Assembly (NCBI GenBank): GCA_017561145.1
Contig: JAFZDO010000024.1
Location: forward strand, 1-64,000
DNA length: 64,000 nucleotides
Direction: 5' to 3'
Source of the DNA: Clostridia bacterium
GTDB lineage: Bacteria; Bacillota; Clostridia; Oscillospirales; CAG-382
Both the position numbers and the translations under genes were made by a program. Positions 43,026 to 50,778 of this stretch are shown here, one piece after another (positions within the stretch are counted from its first letter, which is position 1; each line of letters begins with the position of its first letter). A model generated the notes under the pieces. That model did no database searches and was not told the origin of the DNA. It saw nothing but the letters and a program-made list of their open reading frames with translations.

Positions 43026-44291
43026 TCATTCCATCCTTTCGATTTCTTTTCTGCATTTAAACAGTAAAAACAGATTCGGCATCAGCATCAGCGCGTTTAA
43101 TATATCGGCAATATCCCATATCGCACCGTCTGACATAAAAACACCCGCAACCGCCGCAAGCGAAAAGAGCGTGCGGTAAATAAAAAGCGCGGACTTGGAG
43201 CTCGGAAGCATAAACGAAATGCAGCATTCTGCGTAATAGCACCAGCTTATCACCGATGCGAACGCAAGCACCGCAGCAAGAAGACCGTAGATATATCCTC
43301 CGATATTGCCGAAGCTCTTGAAAAACATATCGGCAGGCGATCCATCTCCGCACGAAAGAAGGCAAAGCGCCGTAAGCGTCGAAACGATAAAGGTATCGAA
43401 AAATATTTCAAAAATGCCCCATTTCGCCTGACTTTTCGGCGAGCCGAAGGAGCTTGTTGCGTGTGCAAGCGGCGAAGAACCCATACCTGCCTCGTTTGAA
43501 AATAGGCTTCTTGCAAAGCCTTCGCGTATAACGTGGGAAAGCATCGCACCCGAAAAGCCGCCGCCGATAGCCGAAAACCCAAACGCCTCTTTGAATATCC
43601 GCGCAAACGAGGGGAATATACGCGGCGAATTGGATACGAGTATCACAACGCAGGCGGCAATATAGATCGCACAGGAAATCGGAATTATCACCGAATTTAT
43701 CCTCGCGATACGCCGTCTGCCGCCAAATACCGCAACGCCGATGACCGCAATACATATCACCGCGCGTTGGGCAGAAGCCGCTCCCGCATCGGACAGAAAG
43801 GAGCTTATTGCTCCGACCTGAGTAAGATTACCCGTGCCGAAGGATGCGGCAACGCAAAGGATGCAAAAGATAAAAGCAAGCCTTTTATATCCCATTTCGC
43901 GAAGCCGGTACGGAGCACCGCCGCAAACGCTTCCGTTTTTTATGCTCCGCTCCTTCAGCGCAACGAAGACCTCGGCATATTTAAGCCCCATTCCAAAAAA
44001 CGAGCATACCCACATCCAGAAAATACTTCCCGCACCGCCGACCGATATTGCATAGCCTACGCCGACAATGCTCCCGACTCCTACTGTTCCTCCAAGCGCC
44101 GTCGCAACCGCCGCAAGCGGCGAAATGCCCGAATGTCTGCCCTTCCCCAAGGAAAGCAGAGTGTCACGGAATATACCCTTTATCGCGCTCATTCGGTAAA
44201 ACGCCGTTTTCTTTGTGAAATATAATGAGAATGCGGTCAACGTCACAAGCGTCGGGATCCCCCAAATTGCTTCTTTTAATGCATTTAACAA
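43026..44291 (-). CDS. Alanine/glycine:cation symporter (AGCS) family
   Basis: A 421-residue sodium-coupled amino-acid carrier with about ten helices. Marks: GGTVGVGSIVGVGYAISVGGAGSIFW, GMGLKYAEVFVAL and the C-terminal FSNEAGMGSSPLAHATS, a hallmark of AGCS. It imports alanine or glycine across the inner membrane. I prefer the TTG at 44291, which follows GGGGTG; an in-frame ATG 26 codons earlier would lie opposite the divIVA promoter. The calcium ATPase follows in the same frame after one TGA. Confidence 0.9.
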   Translation of the reverse strand: MLNALKEAIWGIPTLVTLTAFSLYFTKKTAFYRMSAIKGIFRDTLLSLGKGRHSGISPLAAVATALGGTVGVGSIVGVGYAISVGGAGSIFWMWVCSFFGMGLKYAEVFVALKERSIKNGSVCGGAPYRLREMGYKRLAFIFCILCVAASFGTGNLTQVGAISSFLSDAGAASAQRAVICIAVIGVAVFGGRRRIARINSVIIPISCAIYIAACVVILVSNSPRIFPSFARIFKEAFGFSAIGGGFSGAMLSHVIREGFARSLFSNEAGMGSSPLAHATSSFGSPKSQAKWGIFEIFFDTFIVSTLTALCLLSCGDGSPADMFFKSFGNIGGYIYGLLAAVLAFASVISWCYYAECCISFMLPSSKSALFIYRTLFSLAAVAGVFMSDGAIWDIADILNALMLMPNLFLLFKCRKEIERME

Positions 44292-44313
44292 CGATACACC
44301 CCGTTTCAACGTG

Positions 44314-44342
44314 TTGACATTTTTTATGTACTGTGTTATATT
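44314..44342 (+). promoter_or_regulatory. Promoter of divIVA-dipeptidase
   Basis: TTGACA (44314-44319), 17-base spacer, TATATT (44337-44342), giving a leader of about 90 bases. Confidence 0.7.
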
Positions 44343-44439
44343 GATAATGTATATGGTCAGCCAAAGCATTGCGCTTCCGCCCGATCGGGACGGTCAGGGC
44401 ATACGTGCTTCGGCGGATACGAAAGGAACGGTGACTATT

Positions 44440-45006
44440 TTGGCAGAAACTGTTTTTAAAAAGGTATTCAAGGGTTACGACACCGCACAGGTCGACGAAT
44501 TTATTATCGCAATGAGCGATAAGTACGGCGAAAACGAAAAAGAGCTTAACGACCGTATCCGCACAAGCGAAGCAGAGATCGCACGCCTGCGCGAGGAAAT
44601 AAATCAAATGCACGCCGAAAGAGAAGAACGCGAAAGCGAATATCGCGCCGACATTGCCAAAATTCAAAGAGAATACGATGCTCTTTGTGCCGAGGTAGGC
44701 GAAAAAATGGTGATTGCCGACAAGCGTGCCGCAGAAATAATCAAAAACGCCGAAAAAGAGGCAAGCCTTATCCTTACCGACGCCCGCAAGGGCAGCGAAA
44801 GCGAAGCGAGAGCAATACGCTCGCGCGCAGAAGACGAAGCAAGCAGACTTGTTGAAGAAACACGTAAAAAGTGCGAAGCGGTCGTTGCCGCGGCAGAGGA
44901 ATACAGAGCTTATCAGACCGAGATGAGCAAATCAATGATGGAAACCGAAAACCGCTTTACGGTCGCTCTCAACCGTTTGCGCGATGAGATCGGAGAACAG
45001 GAGTAA
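44440..45006 (+). CDS. divIVA: DivIVA-family coiled-coil protein
   Basis: DivIVA-type proteins bind curved membrane and place division or polar proteins. The N-terminal signature is AETVFKKVFKGYDTAQVDEFI, and residues about 35-120 are a long coiled coil (ELNDRIRTSEAEIARLREEI, KRAAEIIKNAEKEASLI). Length is 188 residues. I placed the start at TTG 44440, 11 bases after AAAGGAA and just before the family block; the in-frame GTG at 44431 is too close to it. The dipeptidase gene begins five bases after the stop. Confidence 0.88.
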   Translation: MAETVFKKVFKGYDTAQVDEFIIAMSDKYGENEKELNDRIRTSEAEIARLREEINQMHAEREERESEYRADIAKIQREYDALCAEVGEKMVIADKRAAEIIKNAEKEASLILTDARKGSESEARAIRSRAEDEASRLVEETRKKCEAVVAAAEEYRAYQTEMSKSMMETENRFTVALNRLRDEIGEQE

Positions 45007-45011
45007 TAATT

Positions 45012-46391
45012 ATGAGCATGAACGAAGCTATCAAAAGCTATTTTGAAAGAGAAGATATCCGCAAGCAGGCGATCGCTGACCTTGCCGAAATTTTAAGCAT
45101 CCCCTCCGTTGCAGGCGAACGCGACGGCATTTATCCCTACGGAAAGGTCTGCGCGGAAGCGCTTGACGTTGCCGAAAAGCTCGGCAAGAAATACGGCTTT
45201 AAGGTCGAAAACCACGAATATCACTGCATGAGCATACTTTTCGGTGAGGAAGAACAGGAGATCGGCATAGTTTGCCACCTCGACGTTGTTCCCGCGGGCG
45301 ACGGCTGGAGCGTTCCTCCCTATGCGCTTACCGAAAAGGACGGTCTTCTTATGGGCAGAGGTACCCACGACGACAAGGGTCCCTTCATTCAATCGCTCTA
45401 TACACTTCGTTTCTTTAAGGAAAACAATATAAAGCTTCCCTTTACCGTCCGCCTTATTCTCGGTAGCGACGAGGAGGTCGGCAGCAGCGACCTTGAATAT
45501 TTCGTAACCGTTCGCAAGCCCCCGATGTTCTCCTTCACTCCCGACTCGGACTTCCCCGTTTGTATCGGCGAAAAGGGTATTCTTTCGGTAGAGGTCGATC
45601 TTCCCGCGGTCGGCGATGGCATCAGAACGATTTGCGGCGGTACGGTTACCAACGCGGTTGCAGGCTCGGCTTATGCCGTCGTTGAAACCGACAAGGCGCT
45701 CGAGAGCAAAAACGGCATTGCCGTTGAAAAGATCGACGGTGCTGTCAAAATTACCGCAACAGGCAAGGCAAGCCACGCGGCAAGACCCGAATTGGGTGTC
45801 AGCGCGATCAATATGCTCGTAAATTATCTTCTTGAAAATAACCTTTGCGACAGAAACGGATTTTTCGGTCTTATCGCAGATTCCACCGCGGAATACAAGG
45901 GCGAAACGCTCGGTATCGCGGCAGAAAACGATGCGTTCGGATATCTTACCTGCGTAGGCGGCGTTATCAACGGTAACAGCGAAAAAACCGTTATGCACTA
46001 CAATATCCGTTATCTTCCCGAAACTCCTTATCAGGAAATCGTCGCTTCTATCGAAAATGCGGTCAAGCCCTACGGCGGCATCGTGAATATCGGCAGTCAG
46101 TCCGACGGATATTTCGTTTCAGCCGATGACAAAAAGATCAAGGCGCTTACCGATGCTTGCGAAAGCGTGCTCGGCATCGAATGCAAGCCCTACACGATGG
46201 GCGGCGGTACCTATGCACGTTGGCTCGCCAACACCGTTGCATTCGGTTCGGGCGTTGAAAGCGAAAGAAAGTTCCTCGGTGACGAGCGCGGCGGCGCACA
46301 CCAACGCGATGAATATATTTCCGTAAAAGAATTCTTCTGGGGTATGGAGATTTATTCGAGAGCGCTTTCCAACCTTTCGGAAATACTGTAA
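45012..46391 (+). CDS. pepV: M20 dipeptidase, PepV/Sapep type
   Basis: A metal-dependent dipeptidase of 459 residues. Metal ligands and catalysis are visible in IGIVCHLDVVPAGDGW, GRGTHDDKGPFIQSLY, GSDEEVGSSDLEYF and the last His of the HQRDEY-type region GGAHQRDEYISV. The lid domain runs from about 180 to 350. It cleaves dipeptides in the cytosol. Start: ATG after AGGAG. Its 3' end overlaps that of yqfD on the other strand by 40 bases. Confidence 0.93.
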   Translation: MSMNEAIKSYFEREDIRKQAIADLAEILSIPSVAGERDGIYPYGKVCAEALDVAEKLGKKYGFKVENHEYHCMSILFGEEEQEIGIVCHLDVVPAGDGWSVPPYALTEKDGLLMGRGTHDDKGPFIQSLYTLRFFKENNIKLPFTVRLILGSDEEVGSSDLEYFVTVRKPPMFSFTPDSDFPVCIGEKGILSVEVDLPAVGDGIRTICGGTVTNAVAGSAYAVVETDKALESKNGIAVEKIDGAVKITATGKASHAARPELGVSAINMLVNYLLENNLCDRNGFFGLIADSTAEYKGETLGIAAENDAFGYLTCVGGVINGNSEKTVMHYNIRYLPETPYQEIVASIENAVKPYGGIVNIGSQSDGYFVSADDKKIKALTDACESVLGIECKPYTMGGGTYARWLANTVAFGSGVESERKFLGDERGGAHQRDEYISVKEFFWGMEIYSRALSNLSEIL

Positions 46392-47575
46392 TTTAAGATC
46401 TCAAAGGGTACTTCCTTTGCAATATCCTGCTTGAACACGGCGTTTGCAACCAGCTTGCAAACGCCTTTTTCTTTGTCGGTAATGCAATAGGATTCACAGG
46501 AGAGCAATTCAAGATCGACCTCGGCAATAAGAGCATCAAGCTCGCCGTAGGCGTACTTTTCGGCATCCGATTCGCTTATATCACGCTTTATCGGAATATA
46601 CTCGCTGTAAAATATCCTCTTTTCTTTTATCGGAAGCTCTATAAAACCAAACAGCTTAACCGTCCTTTCGGTTACAACGGCATCGAAATATTCATAATCG
46701 CTTTCATCATCCGAAAGTCTCGGCATTTCCTTTCCCAAAACGGTATAAATACACCGCGTCTGTGTGTTTCCCGTAATATTTTTCGTCACACGAGAAAGAG
46801 GGATTTCGATATCAAAGCTCTCGCTTACGGCGGCATAGACCTTGCCGCGCGCATGCGTCGGACGGAAGCTTCCGTTTTTACCGGCGATAAAGGAATTTAT
46901 CAAAAGCTCGCCCTCGTAAACTACGTCGCCCTCATTCACCTCGGGAGTTCCGTCTGCCGCATTGACGTCGATTATCACACCGTCGCGCGAGGCGACGACG
47001 TTGAAAAATCCGTTTGAATTGTAAATTTCGGGTATATCCTTGCGCTCAAGCACAGAAAGATAAATATGCGTTCCGTTTATGCTGAGCGCCGCAGATGAAA
47101 GCCCGCGGCAATTCATCAGCAATCGGTTCGAGTCGTTGACCGTATCTATTTTCGGAATAAAGCATCCGACCGATATTCCGCACTCCGCAAGCGCACGCTC
47201 TATCTCTTCGGTCTTGATCCCCACGTTTCCGCTTACCGTGATCTTCCAGGCAAAAAGCTGTGACCAAAACAAAAGAAACAGACCCACGACAAGTCCCAAA
47301 AGCATTCCGTATCTTTTGCGGTATCGTGAAAACACAAAGGGCAGACCCTTTTTCGCAACGATCTCGATCGGAACCGATGCCGCGCTTGATAGATTGTATA
47401 CCCTTTCTGCCGAAAAAACCGAAACGCAAAACAAAACGTTGCCTTCTTCATAACGTGTGCCCCAAAAATTAAAACCATTTTGAACCATAAGCGCAGAAAA
47501 ACGCGAAAACGAGCTCGCATCGGTCGTAAAAACGTATTCTCCGCTGATATAATGCAGAGGTCTATAAAAATTCAA
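46352..47575 (-). CDS. yqfD: Sporulation protein YqfD
   Basis: YqfD is a mother-cell membrane protein needed for efficient sporulation in Bacillus. A helix at about 85-105 follows the block KKGLPFVFSRYRKRYGMLLG. The external part has SGNVGIKTEEIERALAECGI (POTRA-like), ERKDIPEI and DASRDGVIIDVNA. I start at the TTG at 47575, eleven bases after GGAGG and matching the family beginning (NFYRPLHYISGEYVF); the track-longer frame lacks that. It overlaps yqfC by 14 bases. Length about 407. Confidence 0.92.
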   Translation of the reverse strand: MNFYRPLHYISGEYVFTTDASSFSRFSALMVQNGFNFWGTRYEEGNVLFCVSVFSAERVYNLSSAASVPIEIVAKKGLPFVFSRYRKRYGMLLGLVVGLFLLFWSQLFAWKITVSGNVGIKTEEIERALAECGISVGCFIPKIDTVNDSNRLLMNCRGLSSAALSINGTHIYLSVLERKDIPEIYNSNGFFNVVASRDGVIIDVNAADGTPEVNEGDVVYEGELLINSFIAGKNGSFRPTHARGKVYAAVSESFDIEIPLSRVTKNITGNTQTRCIYTVLGKEMPRLSDDESDYEYFDAVVTERTVKLFGFIELPIKEKRIFYSEYIPIKRDISESDAEKYAYGELDALIAEVDLELLSCESYCITDKEKGVCKLVANAVFKQDIAKEVPFEILNYSISERLESALE

Positions 47576-47798
47576 CCCGATCGATCCTCCCGTCGATTGC
47601 AATTGCAGATTCGCTTAAATGCCGAAGATCAAGCCCGCTTCCGCAGACCGATATCGAATATTTTTCGTTTGCAAGGATGATCTGCTCCGGAGAATAACGC
47701 TCGATACGGCAATATCCCTCCGCAAGCACGGTCTCCCTGCCCCTTATCTCGACGAACACCGGCGTCGTTATTTTAAAAAAATCAAGCAACCATTTCAT
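47562..47798 (-). CDS. yqfC: Sporulation protein YqfC
   Basis: A 78-residue YqfC-family protein (FVEIRGRETVLAEGYCRIERYSPEQ, SISVCGSGLDLRHLSESAIA, DGRIDRVEF). The family is sigma-E controlled in Bacillus and always paired with yqfD, as here. Start: ATG 47798 with GGTGAG upstream; an in-frame GTG is part of that site. A weak sigma-E-like match (TCATAAA, then AGTATATT) is upstream. It is divergent from the ylbJ-like gene. Confidence 0.88.
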   Translation of the reverse strand: MKWLLDFFKITTPVFVEIRGRETVLAEGYCRIERYSPEQIILANEKYSISVCGSGLDLRHLSESAIAIDGRIDRVEFL

Positions 47799-47841
47799 AA
47801 AAGCTCTCACCGCTTCAATATACTCGTTTCGGAGTGATTTT

Positions 47842-48717
47842 ATGAAGCCTGCAAGGATTTTATCCCATATTTCAGACTGCGCATTTATCGGACTGTTTAT
47901 CTATTTGCTTGCATTTCCGCAATATGCTGCCGCCCCCACGGGAAAAGCACTTGAATTCTGCGCAAAAACACTTATACCCTCGCTTTTTATCTATACCGTG
48001 CTTGCAAAAGCCATAATTTCAGCCCCGTTGGTGCAAAGGCTTTCGGCAAAGATAGGGCTAGTTCCGATAACGCTTATCCTCGGTACGCTTTGCGGATGCC
48101 CGATCGGTGCAAAAATATCGGTTTCGCTTTACGAAAACCGTCAGGCAGACAAACGGCTTGCCGAATACCTATGCTCCTTTTCAAATAACGCAAGCGCTTC
48201 GTTTATCTTGGGGTTTGTCGGCAACGAGCTTTTCGGTGACGTCTTTATCGGAATAAGATTGCTTATTTATCAGCTGATAGCCTCGATAACCACCGCCGCA
48301 ATAATGAAAAGGATAATTTTCGGCAAGGAAGGTCTTCCGAAGGCGTGTATCGCTCTTACAAAAAGAACAACGCTTTCGGAATCGCTGACCGACGGCGCGG
48401 CAACAATGATAAATATCGCGTCAAGCGCAACGTTTTTTATCGTTGTAAGCAACGCTCTTTCGCACCTGCTTCCGATGCAGGACTCCGCTTTTGCAATTTT
48501 CAAGTCGGTCCTTGAATTTTCATCGGGATGCGCCGAAGCGGCGGGGCTTGAAAGCTATGCACTGCCTATAACGGCTTTTGCATTGGGACATTGCGGCGCC
48601 GCAGTAGCAATGCAGGTAAAAAGCGTCGTTTCGGGAAAGCTTTCGGCGACACCCTATTTCATCGGCAAGGCGATCTCCTGTTCTGTCATGACGCTTTTGG
48701 CAGTTATTTTCGGTTGA
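47842..48717 (+). CDS. YlbJ-like sporulation integral membrane protein
   Basis: A 291-residue protein with about eight helices and the nucleoside-recognition-like gate motif: LEFCAKTLIPSLFIYTVLAKA, GCPIGAKISVSLYENRQ, NNASASFILGFVGNELFG and ITAFALGHCGAAVAMQVKS. The arrangement matches YlbJ, a mother-cell protein linked to spore formation. Start: ATG after GGAGTGATT. It is divergent from yqfC-yqfD, which supports the sporulation role. Confidence 0.82.
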   Translation: MKPARILSHISDCAFIGLFIYLLAFPQYAAAPTGKALEFCAKTLIPSLFIYTVLAKAIISAPLVQRLSAKIGLVPITLILGTLCGCPIGAKISVSLYENRQADKRLAEYLCSFSNNASASFILGFVGNELFGDVFIGIRLLIYQLIASITTAAIMKRIIFGKEGLPKACIALTKRTTLSESLTDGAATMINIASSATFFIVVSNALSHLLPMQDSAFAIFKSVLEFSSGCAEAAGLESYALPITAFALGHCGAAVAMQVKSVVSGKLSATPYFIGKAISCSVMTLLAVIFG

Positions 48718-48742
48718 CAAAAAGAAATTTTTGGGGTATATT
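48714..48742 (+). promoter_or_regulatory. Promoter of the Cys-rich small protein
   Basis: TTGACA (48714-48719), 17-base spacer, TATATT (48737-48742). The -35 overlaps the ylbJ-like stop codon. Confidence 0.75.
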
Positions 48743-48773
48743 AGTAATAAATAGGAGAAAGGAGCGAAAAACG

Positions 48774-48980
48774 ATGAAAAAAAGCAACGACGATATCGAA
48801 CAGATCTGCGCATATTGTGAAAACGCTGTCGTTATCCGCGAGTCGGATATTTGCATCTGCAAGATCAACGGTGCCGTAGCGCAAACCTCCACCTGCAGAA
48901 AGTTTGTTTTTGACCTCCTTAAATTGACGCCTATGCCCAAAAAATTACCCGAAGACGATACCGTATTTTTTGAGATTTAG
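48774..48980 (+). CDS. Small Cys-rich (zinc-ribbon-like) protein
   Basis: A 68-residue protein with five Cys: CAYCENA, a later CICK pair and TCRKFVFD. The spacing looks like a small zinc- or iron-binding knuckle followed by a FDLLKLTPMPKK segment. Proteins of this plan are widespread in Clostridia without known function. Start: ATG after GAAAGGAG. It is a single-gene unit directly before tRNA-Leu. Confidence 0.75.
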   Translation: MKKSNDDIEQICAYCENAVVIRESDICICKINGAVAQTSTCRKFVFDLLKLTPMPKKLPEDDTVFFEI

Positions 48981-49007
48981 TTTTTTTCGATTTTTGCAAA
49001 AAAGGTA

Positions 49008-49035
49008 TTGACAAATACAAATATTCGTGTATAAT
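49008..49035 (+). promoter_or_regulatory. Promoter of tRNA-Leu
   Basis: TTGACA (49008-49013), 16-base spacer, TATAAT (49030-49035), 55 bases upstream. Confidence 0.8.
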
Positions 49036-49089
49036 AGTTCTTGCGCGTTTGGGAAATCCCTCTTAGAACAAACGCAAAAAATCAAATAT

Positions 49090-49172
49090 GCAGCTGTGGC
49101 GGAACTGGCAGACGCGCACGTTTGAGGGGCGTGTGGGCAACCGTATGGGTTCAAGTCCCATCAGCTGCACCA
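49090..49172 (+). tRNA. tRNA-Leu (GAG)
   Basis: Acceptor GCAGCTG/CAGCTGC, anticodon stem CACGT/GCGTG with loop TTGAGGG, a long variable arm and encoded CCA. Its last 20 bases recur at 49335-49354. Confidence 0.93.
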
Positions 49173-49177
49173 AAAGC

Positions 49178-49205
49178 GAAAAGCACCCTTTATGGGTGCT
49201 TTTTG
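49178..49205 (+). terminator. Terminator of tRNA-Leu
   Basis: AAAGCACCC/GGGTGCTTT stem with T-run right after the tRNA. The same hairpin recurs at 49922-49949 as part of the 55-base repeat. Confidence 0.85.
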
Positions 49206-49233
49206 GTTTTGTTTTTGAAGGGACTTGAAGGGC
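49179..49233. repeat. 55-base direct repeat, copy 1
   Basis: Positions 49179-49233 and 49923-49977 agree at 54 of 55 bases. Both start with the AAAAGCACCC hairpin and end with CTTGAAGGGC. They enclose about 690 bases. It is a likely duplication made when the enclosed segment was gained. Confidence 0.85.
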
Positions 49234-49334
49234 GGAGAGAAACAGTTCGGGGAACTGTTTCGACCGCCACGGGTTTGTGAGCGAAGCAACGTTAGTGCGG
49301 TGGAACCGCACGGCAAGTTGCGATAGCGAACAAA

Positions 49335-49354
49335 AAGTCCCATCAGCTGCACCA
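49335..49354 (+). repeat. Second copy of the tRNA-Leu 3' end
   Basis: AAGTCCCATCAGCTGCACCA matches the last 20 bases of tRNA-Leu (49153-49172) exactly. A full second tRNA is absent. Such a partial copy is what an integration at a tRNA gene leaves behind. Confidence 0.75.
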
Positions 49355-49357
49355 GAA

Positions 49358-49397
49358 AAGAACCCACACTTGTCGTAGATAAATGTGGGTTCTTTTC
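49358..49397 (+). terminator. Terminator behind the tRNA-end copy
   Basis: AGAACCCACA/TGTGGGTTCT stem with TTTTC after it. The stretch 49234-49334 before it holds only short hairpin-prone sequence and no gene. Confidence 0.65.
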
Positions 49398-49400
49398 AAC

Positions 49401-49556
49401 GAAATTTGCCCTAACGGGCAAGTGAAATAGCTTCGCAAATGTGAAATATTCGCTGGCGCGAATGTGGGCAAATTTCATTTCACATTGCGACGAAGGAGCA
49501 ATATTTCACAATGACCGAAGGTCATTATTTCACATCCGAAGGATATTTCACTTTAT
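49401..49556. repeat. Array of short hairpins separated by GTGAAATA/TATTTCAC
   Basis: Hairpins GCCCTAACGGGC, ATTCGCTGGCGCGAAT, ATTGC..GCAAT, AATGACCGAAGGTCATT and ATCCGAAGGAT follow one another. The words GTGAAATA or TATTTCAC separate them. The outer arms GAAATTTGCCC and GGGCAAATTTC also pair. No coding sequence. It is analogous to the array at 8001-8172 but with another separator. Confidence 0.7.
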
Positions 49557-49604
49557 CTTTTTTATCGATTATGATATGATTTAAGCAAGAAAGGCGGTGC
49601 TATT

Positions 49605-49859
49605 GTGTCGGATAAGTTTTTGGTTATTAAGAAATACATCGACCAAATGGATTATTATGGTTTGTTGGCAAGCGGTGCGCCTTCCGATGAGTTTGATATT
49701 GAAACAAAAGAAATCAGCGCAAGAATAAGATATGAACATTCGGCGCAGGACATAGCGGAGATAATTGCATCGGTCTTTAATGAGCATTTCGATGAGCACG
49801 ATGATGCAACAGTGTTTTTAGTTGTTGCCGAACAAATAGAAAAAGAATTATTGAAATGA
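49605..49859 (+). CDS. DUF1871-like small protein
   Basis: An 84-residue acidic, helical protein. The pattern MDYYGLLASGAPSDEFDIETKEI followed by AQDIAEIIASVFNEHFDE resembles DUF1871 family proteins, which are small and uncharacterised. The start is GTG with AAAGGCGG upstream. It lies inside the segment bounded by the 55-base repeats, between the hairpin array and the second repeat copy, so it may be cargo of a small mobile segment. Confidence 0.65.
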   Translation: MSDKFLVIKKYIDQMDYYGLLASGAPSDEFDIETKEISARIRYEHSAQDIAEIIASVFNEHFDEHDDATVFLVVAEQIEKELLK

Positions 49860-49922
49860 TTTAGCGTACTTTTAGTCTTTCTTACCCCTACTCACACTAC
49901 TTTTAGTCTCTCTTTCGCAGTA

Positions 49923-49977
49923 AAAAGCACCCTTTATGGGTGCTTTTTGGTTTTGTTTTTGAAGGAACTTGAAGGGC
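49923..49977. repeat. 55-base direct repeat, copy 2
   Basis: Partner of 49179-49233 with one mismatch. The hairpin part can act as a terminator for the DUF1871-like gene. Confidence 0.85.
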
Positions 49978-49991
49978 AATCACAATAAAAC

Positions 49992-50024
49992 AAAAGCAAG
50001 GCGCACTAAACGCCTTGCTTTTTT
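49992..50024. terminator. Terminator of the five-gene envelope operon
   Basis: Stem AAGCAAGGCG/CGCCTTGCTT (49994-50003, 50011-50020), with T-runs on both strands. Confidence 0.8.
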
Positions 50025-50038
50025 CGGTTTCTAAACGG

Positions 50039-50764
50039 TTATTCGACTTCGTAATGCTCGAATTTCGAAATTATAGATCTTACTTCTTCCTCGGTCGGTG
50101 CGATTGCGGTGATTATGATGGCATATTCACCCTCATAGCGGACACATTTATATTCTGTGCCTATATCCTCGAATTCGATCCTTGCGGAGGTGTAATCCCT
50201 ATCCGCGATCGAATAGCTGAAATATTCCGAAATTGTCGGGCTTACTCCAAGCTCTTCAAATCCTTCGGTATAGCCCAAGAGGAGGTCATCCATTCCCTCT
50301 CGCTCGCTGTACCCGCTCGTATTACCGAGATGATAGTACAGAACCGATACGCTGTAGTTTTTGCTTTCGCTGTACGCGACAAAACCAACCTCGGAATACT
50401 GATTCTCAATATATTCTGCCTCATCGGCGGTGACGTCCTTAAGGTCGCCGTCGATAACGAATCTCAGCTCTGCCCATTCGTTCGTATAAACGTTTTCCAC
50501 TATTTCGCCCTTTGTGTAGGACTTCACGGAAAGAATGCTTTTGACAGCGAAAATGCCTGCCGCAATCAAGGCGATACAGCCAAGCGCTATTAATATTACC
50601 TGCCACGCCTTGACTCTGCCTTTGATTTCTGTAGGAGTAAAATCGAATCTTGTGTCCTGCGAAAATTCCTCGGTCTGCTGAATATCGAAAGCATCGCTTC
50701 CGCAACCCGAGCAAAACAGCACGTTATCGGAATTCAATTTCCCACAGTTCTTGCATTTTTTCAT
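50039..50764 (-). CDS. Zinc-ribbon membrane protein
   Basis: A 241-residue protein. The N-terminus is a double-CxxC zinc ribbon (KKCKNCGKLNSDNVLFCSGCG), then an acidic linker, a helix at about 55-77 and an external domain of 160 residues with RARIEF-like SARIEFEDIG and YEGEYAIIITAIAPTEEEVR. The ribbon would be in the cytosol and the rest outside. Function unknown. It starts 14 bases after the phosphodiesterase stop with GGAGCG, as the last gene of a five-gene operon. Confidence 0.8.
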   Translation of the reverse strand: MKKCKNCGKLNSDNVLFCSGCGSDAFDIQQTEEFSQDTRFDFTPTEIKGRVKAWQVILIALGCIALIAAGIFAVKSILSVKSYTKGEIVENVYTNEWAELRFVIDGDLKDVTADEAEYIENQYSEVGFVAYSESKNYSVSVLYYHLGNTSGYSEREGMDDLLLGYTEGFEELGVSPTISEYFSYSIADRDYTSARIEFEDIGTEYKCVRYEGEYAIIITAIAPTEEEVRSIISKFEHYEVE

Positions 50765-50778
50765 TTTAATCGCTCCGA

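Noticed and set aside
49063..49478. Small minus-strand frames across tRNA-Leu and its repeats
   Set aside because: They overlap the tRNA and hairpin repeats and lack ribosome sites.
49401..49556. Possible CRISPR or phage attachment region by itself
   Set aside because: Same reasons as above; the hairpins have different sequences and no integrase gene is in the window.
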